DNA of 64,000 bases from Meghimatium bilineatum (Eukaryota; Mollusca; Gastropoda; Stylommatophora; Philomycidae), in the NCBI GenBank assembly GCA_034231615.1, contig CM067307.1:1518001-1582000 (forward strand). Reading direction: 5' to 3'. The position numbers were made by a program, and so were the translations under genes. The notes beneath the pieces are model-generated. The model saw nothing but the letters and a program-made list of their open reading frames with translations. It had not been told where the DNA came from and did no database searches. Position 1 is the stretch's first letter; every line of letters starts with the position of its first letter. Shown in pieces: positions 12,409-23,499 of the stretch.

Positions 12409-12544
12409 TAGAGGTGTACCGGATTTCAGCTCTGGATCCGGCAAATCCGGCCATTTTTACAAATCTGGCTTTGGCTCCAACAATAGTCAAATTTTGCCGG
12501 ATTTAGGCCAGATGTGTGTTGCCTAGTCACGTTTGTTTGTTTGT

Positions 12545-12680
12545 TTTTCGTTCGCTCCATTGTAACCATCACGGATATCCGTGCGATTTCCGCCGGGAGC
12601 GTGATTACGTTGTGCCACCGTTATGCGCCTTGTAGGCCTAGCACATCCGATTTCGGCATGCCTTGACAATACGGGTATGC
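12545..12680 (+). mobile_element. possible SINE fragment inside hAT 5' region
   Basis: The segment TGCGCCTTGTAGGCCTAGCA followed by CATCCGATTTCGGCATG resembles the core of the SINE at 33638-33790 (TGCGCCTTTCGGCCT, then CATCTGACTTCAGCATG). Ends cannot be set. It could be part of the hAT's own non-coding sequence. Confidence 0.35.
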
Positions 12681-12936
12681 TACCCTTAGCCTGTGACAGC
12701 CTCTATATCTGTCTCCAGGCACGCGTAGTGGAGACTCTTCGCCCTAGTCACGTGAATTTACTGTACATGTTTCATGGAGCCAAGCACAATAACACTTCCG
12801 GTTTACTATTTCTCGCTGATGTAAATAAGAATTTTAAGAAATCAACATTTATTTTGAATTTAAATGGTGCATTACTTCATGAGTTTGTGAGACTTGAATA
12901 TTTCGTAAATTTCTTTGGTCTTGACAATAAAATAAA

Positions 12937-13515
12937 ATGGCATCAAAATTAAGTCATATATCGCCGTTTGGGATTACTTCATGGTTAAAGACGATGATTC
13001 AGCGAACGAAATATTTAAATTGTGTGACAAACAGTTTTCGCGTGGACGATCAGATCGCCCTAAAGACTTCTCAACATCATCAATGCAGACCCATTTGCGA
13101 TCGATGCACAGGAAAAGCCATGACGAAATGATGGAAAAGAAAGCATCTCACTGAAGGCCTGTGTATTGGCGACCACATTTATGATGAATCTGGGATCGTG
13201 TTTGCATAAAGCACGCAGCAGTACCCAGCAGTCAATTGTGCAGGCATTGAACCGGGTCAAAATGTGGGACATCAATCGTCCCAATGCTAAACGCATTAGT
13301 GCTGCCGTAAACCGAATGATAGCCATAGATATGTAGCTTTTTCAAGTATTTGAACGACCAGGTTTCAGAGAGTTGATGCATACAATAGAAAAAGGTATGA
13401 ATTACCTTCAAGAAAGTACTTTGCTGAGCATGTCATTCCTGACATGTGTAAACGTCTGAAGGTAATAATTGCAGCAATGATATATGATCTGATGTTCCTC
13501 CTTCGCAAGCGAAGA
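12937..13515 (+). pseudogene. hAT transposase remnant, N-terminal part
   Basis: In the frame starting near 12963 the sequence reads AVWDYFMVKDDD, then a BED-like zinc finger ending MQTHLRSMHRKSH, which fits the DNA-binding N terminus of hAT transposases. Further on, in other frames, come QALNRVKMWDINRPNAKRI, MIAIDM, VFERPGFRELM and RYELPSRKYFAEHVIPDMCK, the conserved region before the catalytic core. At least two frameshifts and a stop separate these pieces. The gene is cut near 13515 by a minus-strand LINE and resumes near 15300. Confidence 0.8.
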
Positions 13516-15295
13516 TGGCATGAAAAACATTAAATGAGATGGAAAAAAATATATATATAATTAAAATTGGTAATTAACTAATTTGGTTTGTGAGTTCGTA
13601 GATGCCTGATGAGTCCGATTCGTGCAAGGAAAGTTCTATTGCAGTGCTTGCAGGAGTGCTGAAGGTTCGGGGTAGGAGAATTTACGGATTTGTCCTTCCG
13701 CTTCTTGCGCTTGTGGATTGCCCGCAGTGTTCTTTCTTTTTTTTTCAAATTTCGTGATGCCAGAAGTGACCTGGGTGTTTCAGGCTGAGCGATCAAGTGC
13801 TGTAGTCTCCCAGGAGCTAGGATCGATGCTGCAGTTCTTGAGAGAGCTTTTTAGGTGATCCTTGAAGCGCTTTTTTCTGCCCTTCATTTGAACGTTTACC
13901 TTCGCACGGCTCCCCATAGAACAATCTCTTTGGAAGGCGCTTATCTGGAATACGGACGATGTGGCCAGTCCAGAGGAGTTGGCACTTAGTCAGCATTGCA
14001 TGGATGCTTTGCATACGGGACTTCAGAAGAATTTCCGTAACTGGTACACGATCCAGCCAACGTACTCCCGTGAGGTTCGTAGGCAACGAAGATGAAAAGA
14101 GTTAAGCTGTCGAGCGTGTCGCATAGACAGTCCAGGATGACGCAACATATTGCAGTGTTGGTAGAACCACTGCGCGGTACACGTCCAACTTAGTTGTCAG
14201 ATTGAGACCACGCCTGATCAGACGTTAGCACGAAGGCTCCCGAATGCTGCACTGGCACGATCAATACGCAGGGCAACATCCTCATCAATTGTCGCAGTTT
14301 GTGATAGTGTGCTGCCGAGATTTACAAACTTATTGGCAGTATTAAGTTTTTGTCCCTTTACAGTGATCACTGGTTCTGTGTAGGGGACACCTGTCGCTGG
14401 TTGATATATTACTAAAGTCTTCGCGGTGCTGATGGTGAGACCGAACGCATCACAGGCCAAAGAAAAGAAGTCCATGTTGTCCTGCATGTCTTTAAGACTG
14501 GTAGTATTTAGTGCACAATCGTCGGCGAACAAGAGGTCGCGAACAATGTCCGTCTTTGTTTTGGTCTTGGCCTTCAATCTACTAAGATTGAATAGTCCTC
14601 CGTCAGCTCGATAGCGAAAACAAATTCCTGCACTGTTATTCCGGAAGGCATCATTTAACATGGCAGTGAACACCATGCTGAAGAGCGTCGGAGCCAGGAC
14701 GCAACTCTGTTTGACACCGTTAGTCACTGGAAAAGGGATTGAATGTGCGCCGTCATCTTGCACACAGGCTGTCATACCATCAGGGATCTGGCAAGCCTTG
14801 TTGGTAAATTTTTCGGGACATCCAAATTTGGCCATGATTTACATAGTCCTTCGCGATTTAAAGTGTCGAATGCCTTAGTTAGGTCGACAAATGTGGTGTA
14901 GAAACCAATGTTCTATTCACAACACTTTTCCTGCAGTTGTCTGGTAGTGAAAATCATATCAACAGTACCTCTGCTCTGTTGGAAGCAACATTGGCTCTCT
15001 GGAAGGAGATCTGTCTCAAGATGGGCTTGCAGTCTGTTTAACAGAACTCTAGCCAGAATCGTGTCTCCTATAGAGAGCAAGGATATGCCTCGATGGTTTA
15101 CGCAAGCTAGGCGATTTCCTTTTCTCTTGTACATATGTATAATGGTAGCATTCATAAAGTCTTGTGGTATCGCTTCCAGGTTCTACATTGCTTGGAAGAG
15201 CTCTGTAAGTTTGGCAGACATGACAGGGCCACTAACAGCGTAAACTTCGGCTGGAATGGAGTCTGAGCCTGGCGATTTTTCAGTGATTATATGAC
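13515..15295 (-). mobile_element. nested LINE with C-terminal zinc finger, 5'-truncated
   Basis: A minus-strand RT reads from about 15290 down. Frames 14913-15155 (YKRKGN, HRGISLLSI) and 14218-14835 (GVKQSCVLAPTLFSM, then LLFADDCALNT as the YxDD-box equivalent) cover the palm. The C-terminal frame 13817-14086 has WTGHIVRIPD and LPKRLFYGE, and 13578-13796 ends in a C2H2-like finger CKHCNRTFLARIGLIRHLRTH. The endonuclease is absent, as expected of 5' truncation. An AT-rich tail follows near 13550. The element lies inside the hAT transposase gene. The same family recurs at 26640-26890, 44520-45130, 58690-60605 and 61020-61640. Confidence 0.85.
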
Positions 15296-16205
15296 ACTGA
15301 CTACATATCATTCACAGCAGCTACGTGGACAGCTTAACACACCACTCAGTCATTTATGGGCCTCACTGGCCATTGGTTAACAGACTCCTTCGTTGACCAC
15401 AGTGTAGTCTACCGTTGTACTGCATTTGGTGAACATTATACGGTCAGAAACGTGTTTGCACATTTTGAAATGATGCTGGATGAGTGGTCAATTGCACGTG
15501 AGAAGTGCCATGTTATTGTGAGAGACAATGCATTCAACATTGCCAAATGCTTTCGTGATGGCAGCTATTTAAGTATTGGATGTTTGCACACACACTGCAG
15601 CTGTGTGCGCGTGATGGTCTTTTGAGTTTAAAGTATGTTGCTGACATCATCAGTACTGGAATGAAATTGGTAGGACATTTTAAACCAGTCGTTTGCATGA
15701 ACTTCAAAATATGTTAAACCTACCACATCATCAGCTTATCAAGGACGTGACAGTACGATGGAACTCAACGTTGTATATGCTACGATGTCTCTTAGAACAA
15801 TGGCGCAGCACCAGCCTATACTGTGTTGAAACTGATTCGGTAACTGGGCTAACGGCACAGCAGTGGGCAGTCACGGAGAAATGTGATAGCTACTTTGGCA
15901 CCATTTGAAGAACTCACACGTGAAATAAGTGCAGCTCAGGCATCAATATCAGTTGTGACCCCATTAGTGAAAACACTCATGGCCTTCCTCCAGAGAGAAG
16001 GTAGTAATGCCGGGATCAAAACTATGAAAGCAGCCCTGCTTGAAGCTGTTAGCAGCAGATTCGCGGACATCGAATCTAACAGTATTCACATCTGTACATA
16101 GGAAAGACTGTTCAGTACTGCAGGAGACATTATCATTGACCACAGCAGTAGCCTTTTATCACAAAATGCGGAGACGTTAATTTTCCAGAAATACAACTCG
16201 TCCTT
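15296..16205 (+). pseudogene. hAT transposase remnant, catalytic and dimerisation parts
   Basis: Resumes after the nested LINE with ATWTA (where the family usually has an Asp before WTS, so the first catalytic acid appears lost), GLTGHWL, EHYTVRNVF and VRDNAFNIAKC (second catalytic Asp retained). Next come VRWNSTLYMLRCLLEQW and LAPFEELTREISAAQASIS, then VSSRFADIESN near 16065. Immediately after a stop at 16099-16101 the C-terminal hAT dimerisation motif ERLFSTAGDIIIDHSS appears, so the roughly 100-150 residues normally between these blocks are deleted. Frameshifts also occur near 15625 and 15885. The protein cannot be functional. Confidence 0.85.
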
Positions 16206-16722
16206 TCTAGACTCTGAGAGTTCAACTTCACAGCCATAATGAAGACTGATTGACTGAAATAATGAAATTACTGAATGAATGTATTTCAATAAATTCAATC
16301 TGTTCAATGTATTGTTATTGTGAGTGGTAATTGAGCTGCCAATGTGCCAACTGAAAACAATGTGAAAACTATAAACTGAAAACTAAAAATTAAAATTACT
16401 AAATTAGCATTATGTGCTTATGTAATGTGCTTATGTGCTTATTCAAGATGTTTCATCTTGAACTTATGGAACTTGATATTACTTATTCTAATTATTTTAC
16501 ATTTAAATGATTTAATATGAGTATATGTCATCATTGTCATTATAGTAATGAACTGCAGTAATGAACAGCCGAGTGACTCCACTCACCTAAGTCAAGTGAT
16601 GTAGTACGTTATTTTTTTTTTTTTTCATTTATAAATCCGGCTCCGGCCGGATCTCACTTTATAAATCCGGCTAAATCCGGCCCGATGTCGGATTTCAAAA
16701 AATTGAATCCGGTACAGCCCTA

Positions 16723-17080
16723 GTTTTTGACCAAGTGTTTTCGGTTATCCATTTCTTCTTCTTGTTTTGTACGAGACCGGTTGTATCCAAAGCTGCATTT
16801 ATTGCAGTATATCTAAACTTCTCCCATTTCATTTCTATGTATGTTATGGGATTTACTAATTCTGATGGCTTATCTAAGGCGGTGTATTGTTTGGTGAGTT
16901 TTGTTGTTGTATTCTTCTTGTAAATCACTTTCTAGTAGAACGTCTTGTAGCGATTTTTCTGTGCTAGATGATCTTTGGATGTTTTTTAACACAGTGTCAC
17001 ACAATAATTCATTTGAATGAAAGAGAATTGGAATGAACTGACTTCTGTTACACAAATCGGTCTGGACTTTACGATGTTAG
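16723..17080 (-). mobile_element. LINE, 5' part of the copy split by hAT
   Basis: Minus-strand frames 16870-17055 and 16695-16928 read as the endonuclease-to-RT linker of a LINE (INAALDTTGLVQNKKKKWIT). The sequence breaks exactly at the hAT right end and continues at 12408 downward with the next conserved linker segment. The endonuclease itself is missing, so the copy is also 5'-truncated. Confidence 0.7.
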
Positions 17081-17084
17081 TTGA

Positions 17085-17535
17085 TTAATAAAAACGATCG
17101 ATGGAATTACCCAGACTTCATTAGAGAAACACCATTCATCAACGGATGTCATTACCGGAAGACAAACAACCATACGCACACTTTAAAGGATGTTGAAATA
17201 TGTGAACGAAGAGAATTGGATAATACGCTTGGCCATAGGAAACACTGGGAGGGAAATCTATAAATATATGACCAGCCCAAACCCTAAAAACAACATCATC
17301 GTCCTGGAAGGAACGACCAGAGCATCATTTTCCGACTTCACACACAACATGTACAGCATAACAATCACCTGAACAGAATACAACCACGACACACTCCATG
17401 ATACCGGCTGTACGCTTATCCCTACGAAACTGTTGACCACCAACTTTTTTAATGTCCATTCCTGGATTAAGTAAAGAAAATGCTTCTCCCTCCAGGGTCA
17501 AATAGATGGAATACCGTATATGGAACAAAACAACA
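17085..17535 (+). mobile_element. RNase H-tail LINE fragment
   Basis: Short frames read IRLAIGNTGREIYKYM, NPKNNIIVLEGTTRASFSDF and related pieces. They match the post-RNase H tail of the copy at 7436-7861 (GKTEREIYKYL, NPKDNINLLRRN). It is a 3' fragment with several frameshifts. Confidence 0.7.
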
Positions 17536-18360
17536 GCTCACAAAAATATACATATATATCACACAATGGCATTGCATCACAGAGCATGAGCCCATGGTCA
17601 GCTGGATCAGCAACCATCCAACTAACCATCACTGCTGTTCATCAAACTGATTATTTCAGTGATTGTTATTGTTCATTATGTTGTGACAACATGCTGGAGT
17701 GACCAATAAATAGATAATTGCTTCAACATGAGTAACGTTTGGACGTCGTAACATAATGTTTGCACTCAGGAAATCCTCTTCTAGTTATGATACACTTGCT
17801 ATATTTATAGCTGTTTTTTTAGTGCAAACAAAAATCCCATGTTTTTACATCACAGGGGAAGCGCCGTGATTGGTGACGTTCTTAATTTGTATCACGTCTT
17901 CAATTGGGCAATATATTTGTACTTTCCGTCACAGGAAATGGAAAGCCTAGACAATATAAACGAAACATTACCAATGCAAATGTGTTCCGATTATTTAGAC
18001 AGTAACTGGCTTTGGAGAATGAATACTGTAAAACATCTTATATCCAGTGCATATGTATATACGTTATAGAGGAAACATGCTAAATTACTAACATTTGTAG
18101 ATGAACAAATATTTTTTAGAGTTCGTTTGAATAAAAAGTTGGATTCCAATAATCACTGCGGTCAAACAGACAGTTTCTGAAATATTCGCTTGAATGTGTG
18201 ATTTACGACATTTAAAAAAAAGCGACTGTAACATATGTTCATTTACAGTGTCAATAAATCTAGTCAAAATAAAATGTATAAACACACGACATAAGTTGAT
18301 CAAACATTGAGACGCTCTCATTTGATTGAACATTTTCTCTACGTGACAAGCAACCGTTCC
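17536..18360. other. unassigned region with one orphan open frame
   Basis: No recognisable mobile element. A 76-codon + frame (17839-18069) reads MFLHHRGSAVIGDVLNLYHV and later DYLDSNWLWRMNT, with acceptor-like CAGs near 17853 and 17936 and a GTAAAA near 18026. I do not recognise it, and it could be chance. Confidence 0.25.
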
Positions 18361-18365
18361 CGACT

Positions 18366-21300
18366 CCACAGAAATGGTAGGCAGTATGATAGTATGATAG
18401 TAGGCAGTATGATAGTATGATAGTAGGCAGTATGATAGTATGATAGTAGGCAGTATGATAGTATGATAGTATGATAGTATGTAGCATGATAGTACGTAGT
18501 ATGATAGTATGTAGTATGATAATATGTAGTATGATAGTATGATAGTATGATAGTAAGTAGTATGATAGTAAGTAGTATGATAGTATGATAGTATGTAGTA
18601 CCATAGTATGTAGTATGATAGTATGATAGTATGTAGTATGATAGTATGATAGTATGTAGTATGATAGTATGATAGTATGTAGTATGATAGTATGTAGTAT
18701 GATAGTATGATAGTATGTAGTATGATAGTATGATAGTATGATAGTATGATAGTATGATAGTATGTAGTATGATAGTATGATAGTATGATAGTAAGTAGTA
18801 TGATAGTAAGTAGTATGATAGTATGATAGTATGTAGTACCATAGTATGTAGTATGATAGTATGATAGTATGTAGTATGATAGTATGTAGTATGATAGTAT
18901 GATAGTATGTAGTATTATATTATGTAGTATGATAGTATGATAGTATGTAGTATCATATTATGTAGTATGATAGTATGTAGTATGATAGTATGATAGTATG
19001 TAGTATCATATTATGTAGTATGATAGTATGTAGTATCATAGTATGATAGTATGATAGTATGATAGTATGATAGTATGATAGTATGATAGTATGTAGTATC
19101 ATAGTATGTAGTATGATAGTATGTAGTATGATAGTATGATAGTATGTAGTATCATATTATATAGTATGATAGTATGATAAAATGATAGTATGATAGTATG
19201 TAGTATCATATTATGTAGTATGATAGTATGATAGTATGATAGTATGATAGTATGATAGTATGATAGTATGTAGTATGATAGTATGATAGTATGATAGTAT
19301 GATAGTATGTAGTATGATAGTATGATAGTATGATAGTATGATAGTATGTAGTATGTAGTATGATAGTATGATAATATGTAGTATGATAGTATGATAGTAT
19401 GATAGTAAGTAGTATGATAGTAAGTAGTATGATAGTATGATAGTATGTAGTACCATAGTATGTAGTATGATAGTATGATAGTATGTAGTATGATAGTATG
19501 ATAGTATGTAGTATGATAGTATGTAGTATGATAGTATGATAGTATGATAGTATGTAGTATGATAGTATGTAGTATGATAGTATGATAGTATGTAGTATGA
19601 TAGTATGATAGTATGATAGTATGATAGTATGTAGTATGATAGTATGATAGTATGATAGTAAGTAGTATGATAGTAAGTAGTATGATAGTATGATAGTATG
19701 TAGTACCATAGTATGTAGTATGATAGTATGATAGTATGTAGTATGATAGTATGTAGTATGATAGTATGTAGTATGATAGTATGTAGTATGATAGTATGTA
19801 GTATGATAGTATGTAGTATGATAGTATGATAGTATGTAGTATCATAGTATGTAGTATGATAGTATGATAGTATGATAGTATGATAGTATGATAGTAAGTA
19901 GTATGATAGTAAGTAGTATGATAGTATGATAGTATGTAGTACCATAGTATGTAGTATAATAGTATGTAGTATCATAGTATGTAGTATGATAGTATGTAGT
20001 ATGATAGTATGTAGTATGATAGTATGATAGTATGATAGTATGATAGTATGTAGTATGATAGTATGATAGTATGATAGTATGATAGTATGATAGTATGATA
20101 GTATGTAGTATGATAGTATGATAGTATGATAGTATGATAGTATGTAGTATGATAGTATGATAGTATGATAGTATGATAGTATGTAGTATGTAGTATGATA
20201 GTATGTAGTATGTAGTATGTAGTATGTAGTATGTAGTATGTAGTATGATAGTATGATAGTATGATAGTATGATAGTATGTAGTATGATAGTATGTAGTAT
20301 GTAGTATGATAGTATGATAGTATGTAGTATGTAGTATGATAGTAACGCAAAATGAGGTAAAAAGGTTACTAAAACATGATAGTAAGTAGTATGATAGTAT
20401 GATAGTATGTAGTACCATAGTATGTAGTATGATAGTATGTAGTATGATAGTATGATAGTATGTAGTACCATAGTATGTAGTATGATAGTATGTAGTATTA
20501 TAGTATGTAGTATCATAGTATGTAGTATGATAGTATGTAGTATGTAGTATGATAGTAGGTAGTATCATAGTATGTAGTATGATAGTATGATAGTATGTAG
20601 TATGATAGTATGTAGTATGATAGTATGTAGTATGATAGTATGTAGTATCATAGTATGTAGTATGATAGTATGATAGTATGATAGTATGATAGTATGATAG
20701 TATGTAGTATGATAGTATGATAGTATGATAGTATGATAGTATGATAGTATGATAGTATGTAGTATGATAGTATGATAGTATGATAGTATGTAGTATGATA
20801 GTATGATAGTATGATAGTATGATAGTATGTAGTATGATAGTATGATAGTATGATAGTATGATAATATGATAGTATGTAGTATGATAGTATGATAGTATGA
20901 TAGTATGATAGTATGTAGTATGATAGTATGATAGTATGATAGTATGATAGTATGTAGTATGATAGTATGATAGTATGTATTATCATATTATGTAGTATGA
21001 TAGTAAGATAGTATGATAGTATGATAGTATGTAGTATCATAGTATGTAGTATGATAGTATGTAGTATGATAGTATGATAGTATGTAGTATCATATTATGT
21101 AGTATGATAGTATGATAAAATGATAGTATGATAGTATGTAGTATCATATTATGTAGTATGATAGTATGATAGTATGATAGTATGATAGTATGTAGTATGA
21201 TAGTATGATAGTATGATAGTATGATAGTATGTAGTATGTAGTATGATAGTATGTAGTATGTAGTATGTAGTATGTAGTATGTAGTATGATAGTATGATAG

Positions 21301-22165
21301 TATGATAGTATGTAGTATGATAGTATGATAGTATGATAGTATGATAGTATGATAGTATGTAGTATGATAGTATGATAGTATGATAGTATGATAGTATGTA
21401 GTATGTAGTATGATAGTATGTAGTATGTAGTATGTAGTATGTAGTATGATAGTATGATAGTATGATAGTATGATAGTATGTAGTATGATAGTATGTAGTA
21501 TGTAGTATGATAGTATAATAGTATGTAGTATGTAGTATGATAGTATGATAGTATGTAGTATGATAGTATGTAGTATGATAGTATGATAGTATGTAGTACC
21601 ATAGTATGTAGTATGATAGTATGTAGTATGATAGTATGATAGTATGTAGTACCATAGTATGTAGTATGATAGTATGTAGTATGATAGTATGTAGTATCAT
21701 AGTATGTAGTATGATAGTATGTAGTATGATAGTATGTAGTATGATAGTATGATAGTATGATAGTATGATAGTATGTAGTATGATAGTATGATAGTATGTA
21801 GTATCATATTATGTAGTATGATAGTATGATAGTATGATAGTATGATAGTATGTAGTATCATAGTATGTAGTATCATAGTATGTAGTATGATAGTATGATA
21901 GTATGTAGTATCATATTATGTAGTATGATAGTATGATAAAATGATAGTATGATAGTATGTAGTATCATATTATGTAGTATGATAGTATGATAGTATGATA
22001 GTATGATAGTATGTAGTATGATAGTATGATAGTATGATAGTATGATAGTATGTAGTATGTAGTATGTAGTATGTAGTATGATAGTATGATAGTATGTAGT
22101 ATGTAGTATGTAGTATGATAGTATGATAGTATGATAGTATGTAGTATGTAGTATGTAGTGTGAAG
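18366..22165. repeat. 3.8-kb array of mixed 7- and 8-bp words
   Basis: Built from an 8-bp word GTATGATA and a 7-bp word GTATGTA in irregular order, with rarer GTAAGTA, GTACCATA, GTATCATA and GTATTATA words. Rare words recur as a phrase (two GTAAGTA, then GTACCATA) near 18545, 18790, 19405, 19665 and 19893, and partially near 20385, which shows higher-order duplication. One non-repeat gap occurs at about 20344-20378. Minus-strand reading gives long open frames of I, L, H, T, S and Y only because the words contain no stop in that frame. Confidence 0.97.
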
Positions 22166-22590
22166 AGTGTGATGACAGTTTGCTTTTGGTTGATTTAAAC
22201 GACAGAGTTTATTGCCCACTCTTCAGCTGTGTTTATTGCCCACTCTTCAGCTGTGTTTATTGCCCACTCTTCAGCTGTGTTGATTGCCTCCTGTATTCTA
22301 ACTTCTGTGACTGCTATGTACACTGATTGGATCCAGATAACAAGACCGTCTGCATGGAGAGCTCTACGTACATATGGTGTCAATAGTTTTGGCAGGGCAT
22401 CTATATAAATTATTAAGATTGTGGGGGATATAAATCCTCCTTGTTGTACGCCTTTTGTTGTGTTCACCATTTTCCTTTTCATTCTCTGGAGTTTGACTCT
22501 TGCATGTCTGCCATGTAGGAAGCTTTTTATCCACAGTAACATTTTGCCTTTGATTCCTTTCTTGGCGAGTTTTAGAGCGTCAATGGAAGC
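22166..22590 (-). mobile_element. LINE reverse transcriptase fragment
   Basis: The minus-strand frame 22195-22542 reads WIKSFLHGRHARVKLQ, then GVQQGGFISPTILIIYIDAL, then ALHADGLVIW, which are RT motifs (GxPQGs and a degenerate YADD). At its downstream end a 24-bp block coding INTAEEWA is repeated three times, directly at the border of the 3.8-kb array. The catalytic box is changed, so it is inactive. Confidence 0.8.
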
Positions 22591-22735
22591 AACAGCAGGG
22601 TTACAAAATCTAACAGACTACAGGGATGATAAAATCACAATAATGACAGAAAAATATAGACGTCTGAAACATCACCCTTTACATGAGAAAACACATTTCA
22701 ATCACCTATAGAAAAATTTATGAAAGCCAATGAAC
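22590..22735 (+). mobile_element. LINE RT C-terminal fragment
   Basis: A + strand frame reads LQNLTDYRDDKITIMTEKYR followed by RLKHHPLH, resembling the segment between RT and RNase H in pol of this LINE group. It lies head-to-head with the minus-strand fragment at 22166-22590. Confidence 0.4.
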
Positions 22736-22929
22736 TAACCAGCATCAATCCGGATGGGAACAGCTAGAAGCATATTAAAGATAAGATAAAGGTATGTCCC
22801 ATGGCATCAACCTGCCGTCGGGGATGAAGATAACTCTTCATGTACAAAGCTGCAGTAACTATAAGGTGCGGTGGCCAGTTCCCTTCCTTGCTGTCTTTAC
22901 CTTCCCTACCTCATGCGTCAGATACTCAT

Positions 22930-23078
22930 TTACAGCTGAGTCGACTGGAGTAGTGGTCGTGTCAGGCGAGAAATCACAAGCCAGATTTTTTTTTGGAGAT
23001 GGTTTCAAATTTGGCACGCTGTAACCCAGTGATAGAAAGCAAGCTCACTATCAACTAGGCTACCGCACTCCTCTGTAG
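22930..23078 (-). mobile_element. possible tRNA-derived SINE head
   Basis: On the minus strand, GTGCGGTAGCCTAGTTGATAG is A-box-like and GGGTTACAGCG about 40 bases later is a weak B-box. Boundaries and family are not resolved. It is too degenerate for a tRNA gene. Confidence 0.3.
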
Positions 23079-23079
23079 T

Positions 23080-23495
23080 TTCACCGAAGCATATTACTAC
23101 ATCGCAAACACCTCACCCACATATACTATAAACTTACAATACCAGGCATTGAGAGTAAAACTGGTCACAACAGACTGAGAAGTCACATGTTCCGAAAGCT
23201 GAAGATTGGTGAGACAGACCTGTGCAACTGTGGACTGAGCCCAGAGACTGCAGAACACATTCTTCATGCCTGTCAACTCTACCAAGAAGAGAGGGAGAAA
23301 ATATGGCCTACTGAGACGGCAATGCTTCCAGACTTGAGGGGTTCCATGGATGACCTGAAGTGAATCACACAATTCATTGAAGCTATTGGTGCCTGATATC
23401 TGACTGAAGCTATTGGCGCTGTAACCTGATATCTGACTGAAACTATTGGTGCTGTAACCTGATATCTGACTGAAGAACGATGAAGAAGAAGAAAG
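23080..23495 (+). mobile_element. RNase H LINE 3' end
   Basis: The + strand reads CNCGLSPETAEHILHACQLY, then REKIWPTETAMLPDLRGSMD, the C-terminal Cys/His segment that follows RNase H in I/Jockey-type LINEs. After the last codons a GATATCTGACTGAAxxTATTGG-type unit is tandemly repeated three times (23395-23475), followed by a GAA-rich tail. It is a 3'-end fragment. Confidence 0.7.
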
Positions 23496-23499
23496 AAGA

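Larger units (their letters stand above)
12409..16722 (+). mobile_element. hAT DNA transposon (degenerate, interrupted)
   Basis: The termini are inverted repeats: the left end begins TAGAGGTGTACCGGATT, and the right end read inward is TAGGGCTGTACCGGATT. The flanks are ATTTTTGA (12401-12408) and GTTTTTGA (16723-16730), an 8-bp target duplication with one mismatch, the length expected for hAT. Several CCGGAT-type subterminal motifs cluster at both ends (12420-12500 and 16635-16715), plausible transposase binding sites. The inside holds a broken BED-type transposase gene and a separate minus-strand LINE at about 13515-15295. The length of 4.3 kb includes that insertion; without it the element would be about 2.5 kb, normal for hAT. 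Confidence 0.88.

Noticed and set aside
19099-20568. Long minus-strand open frames (up to 379 codons) made of I, L, H, T, S and Y
   Set aside because: They arise because the 7/8-bp words have no stops on that strand; several overlapping frames are open at once, and there is no composition or start signal of a gene.
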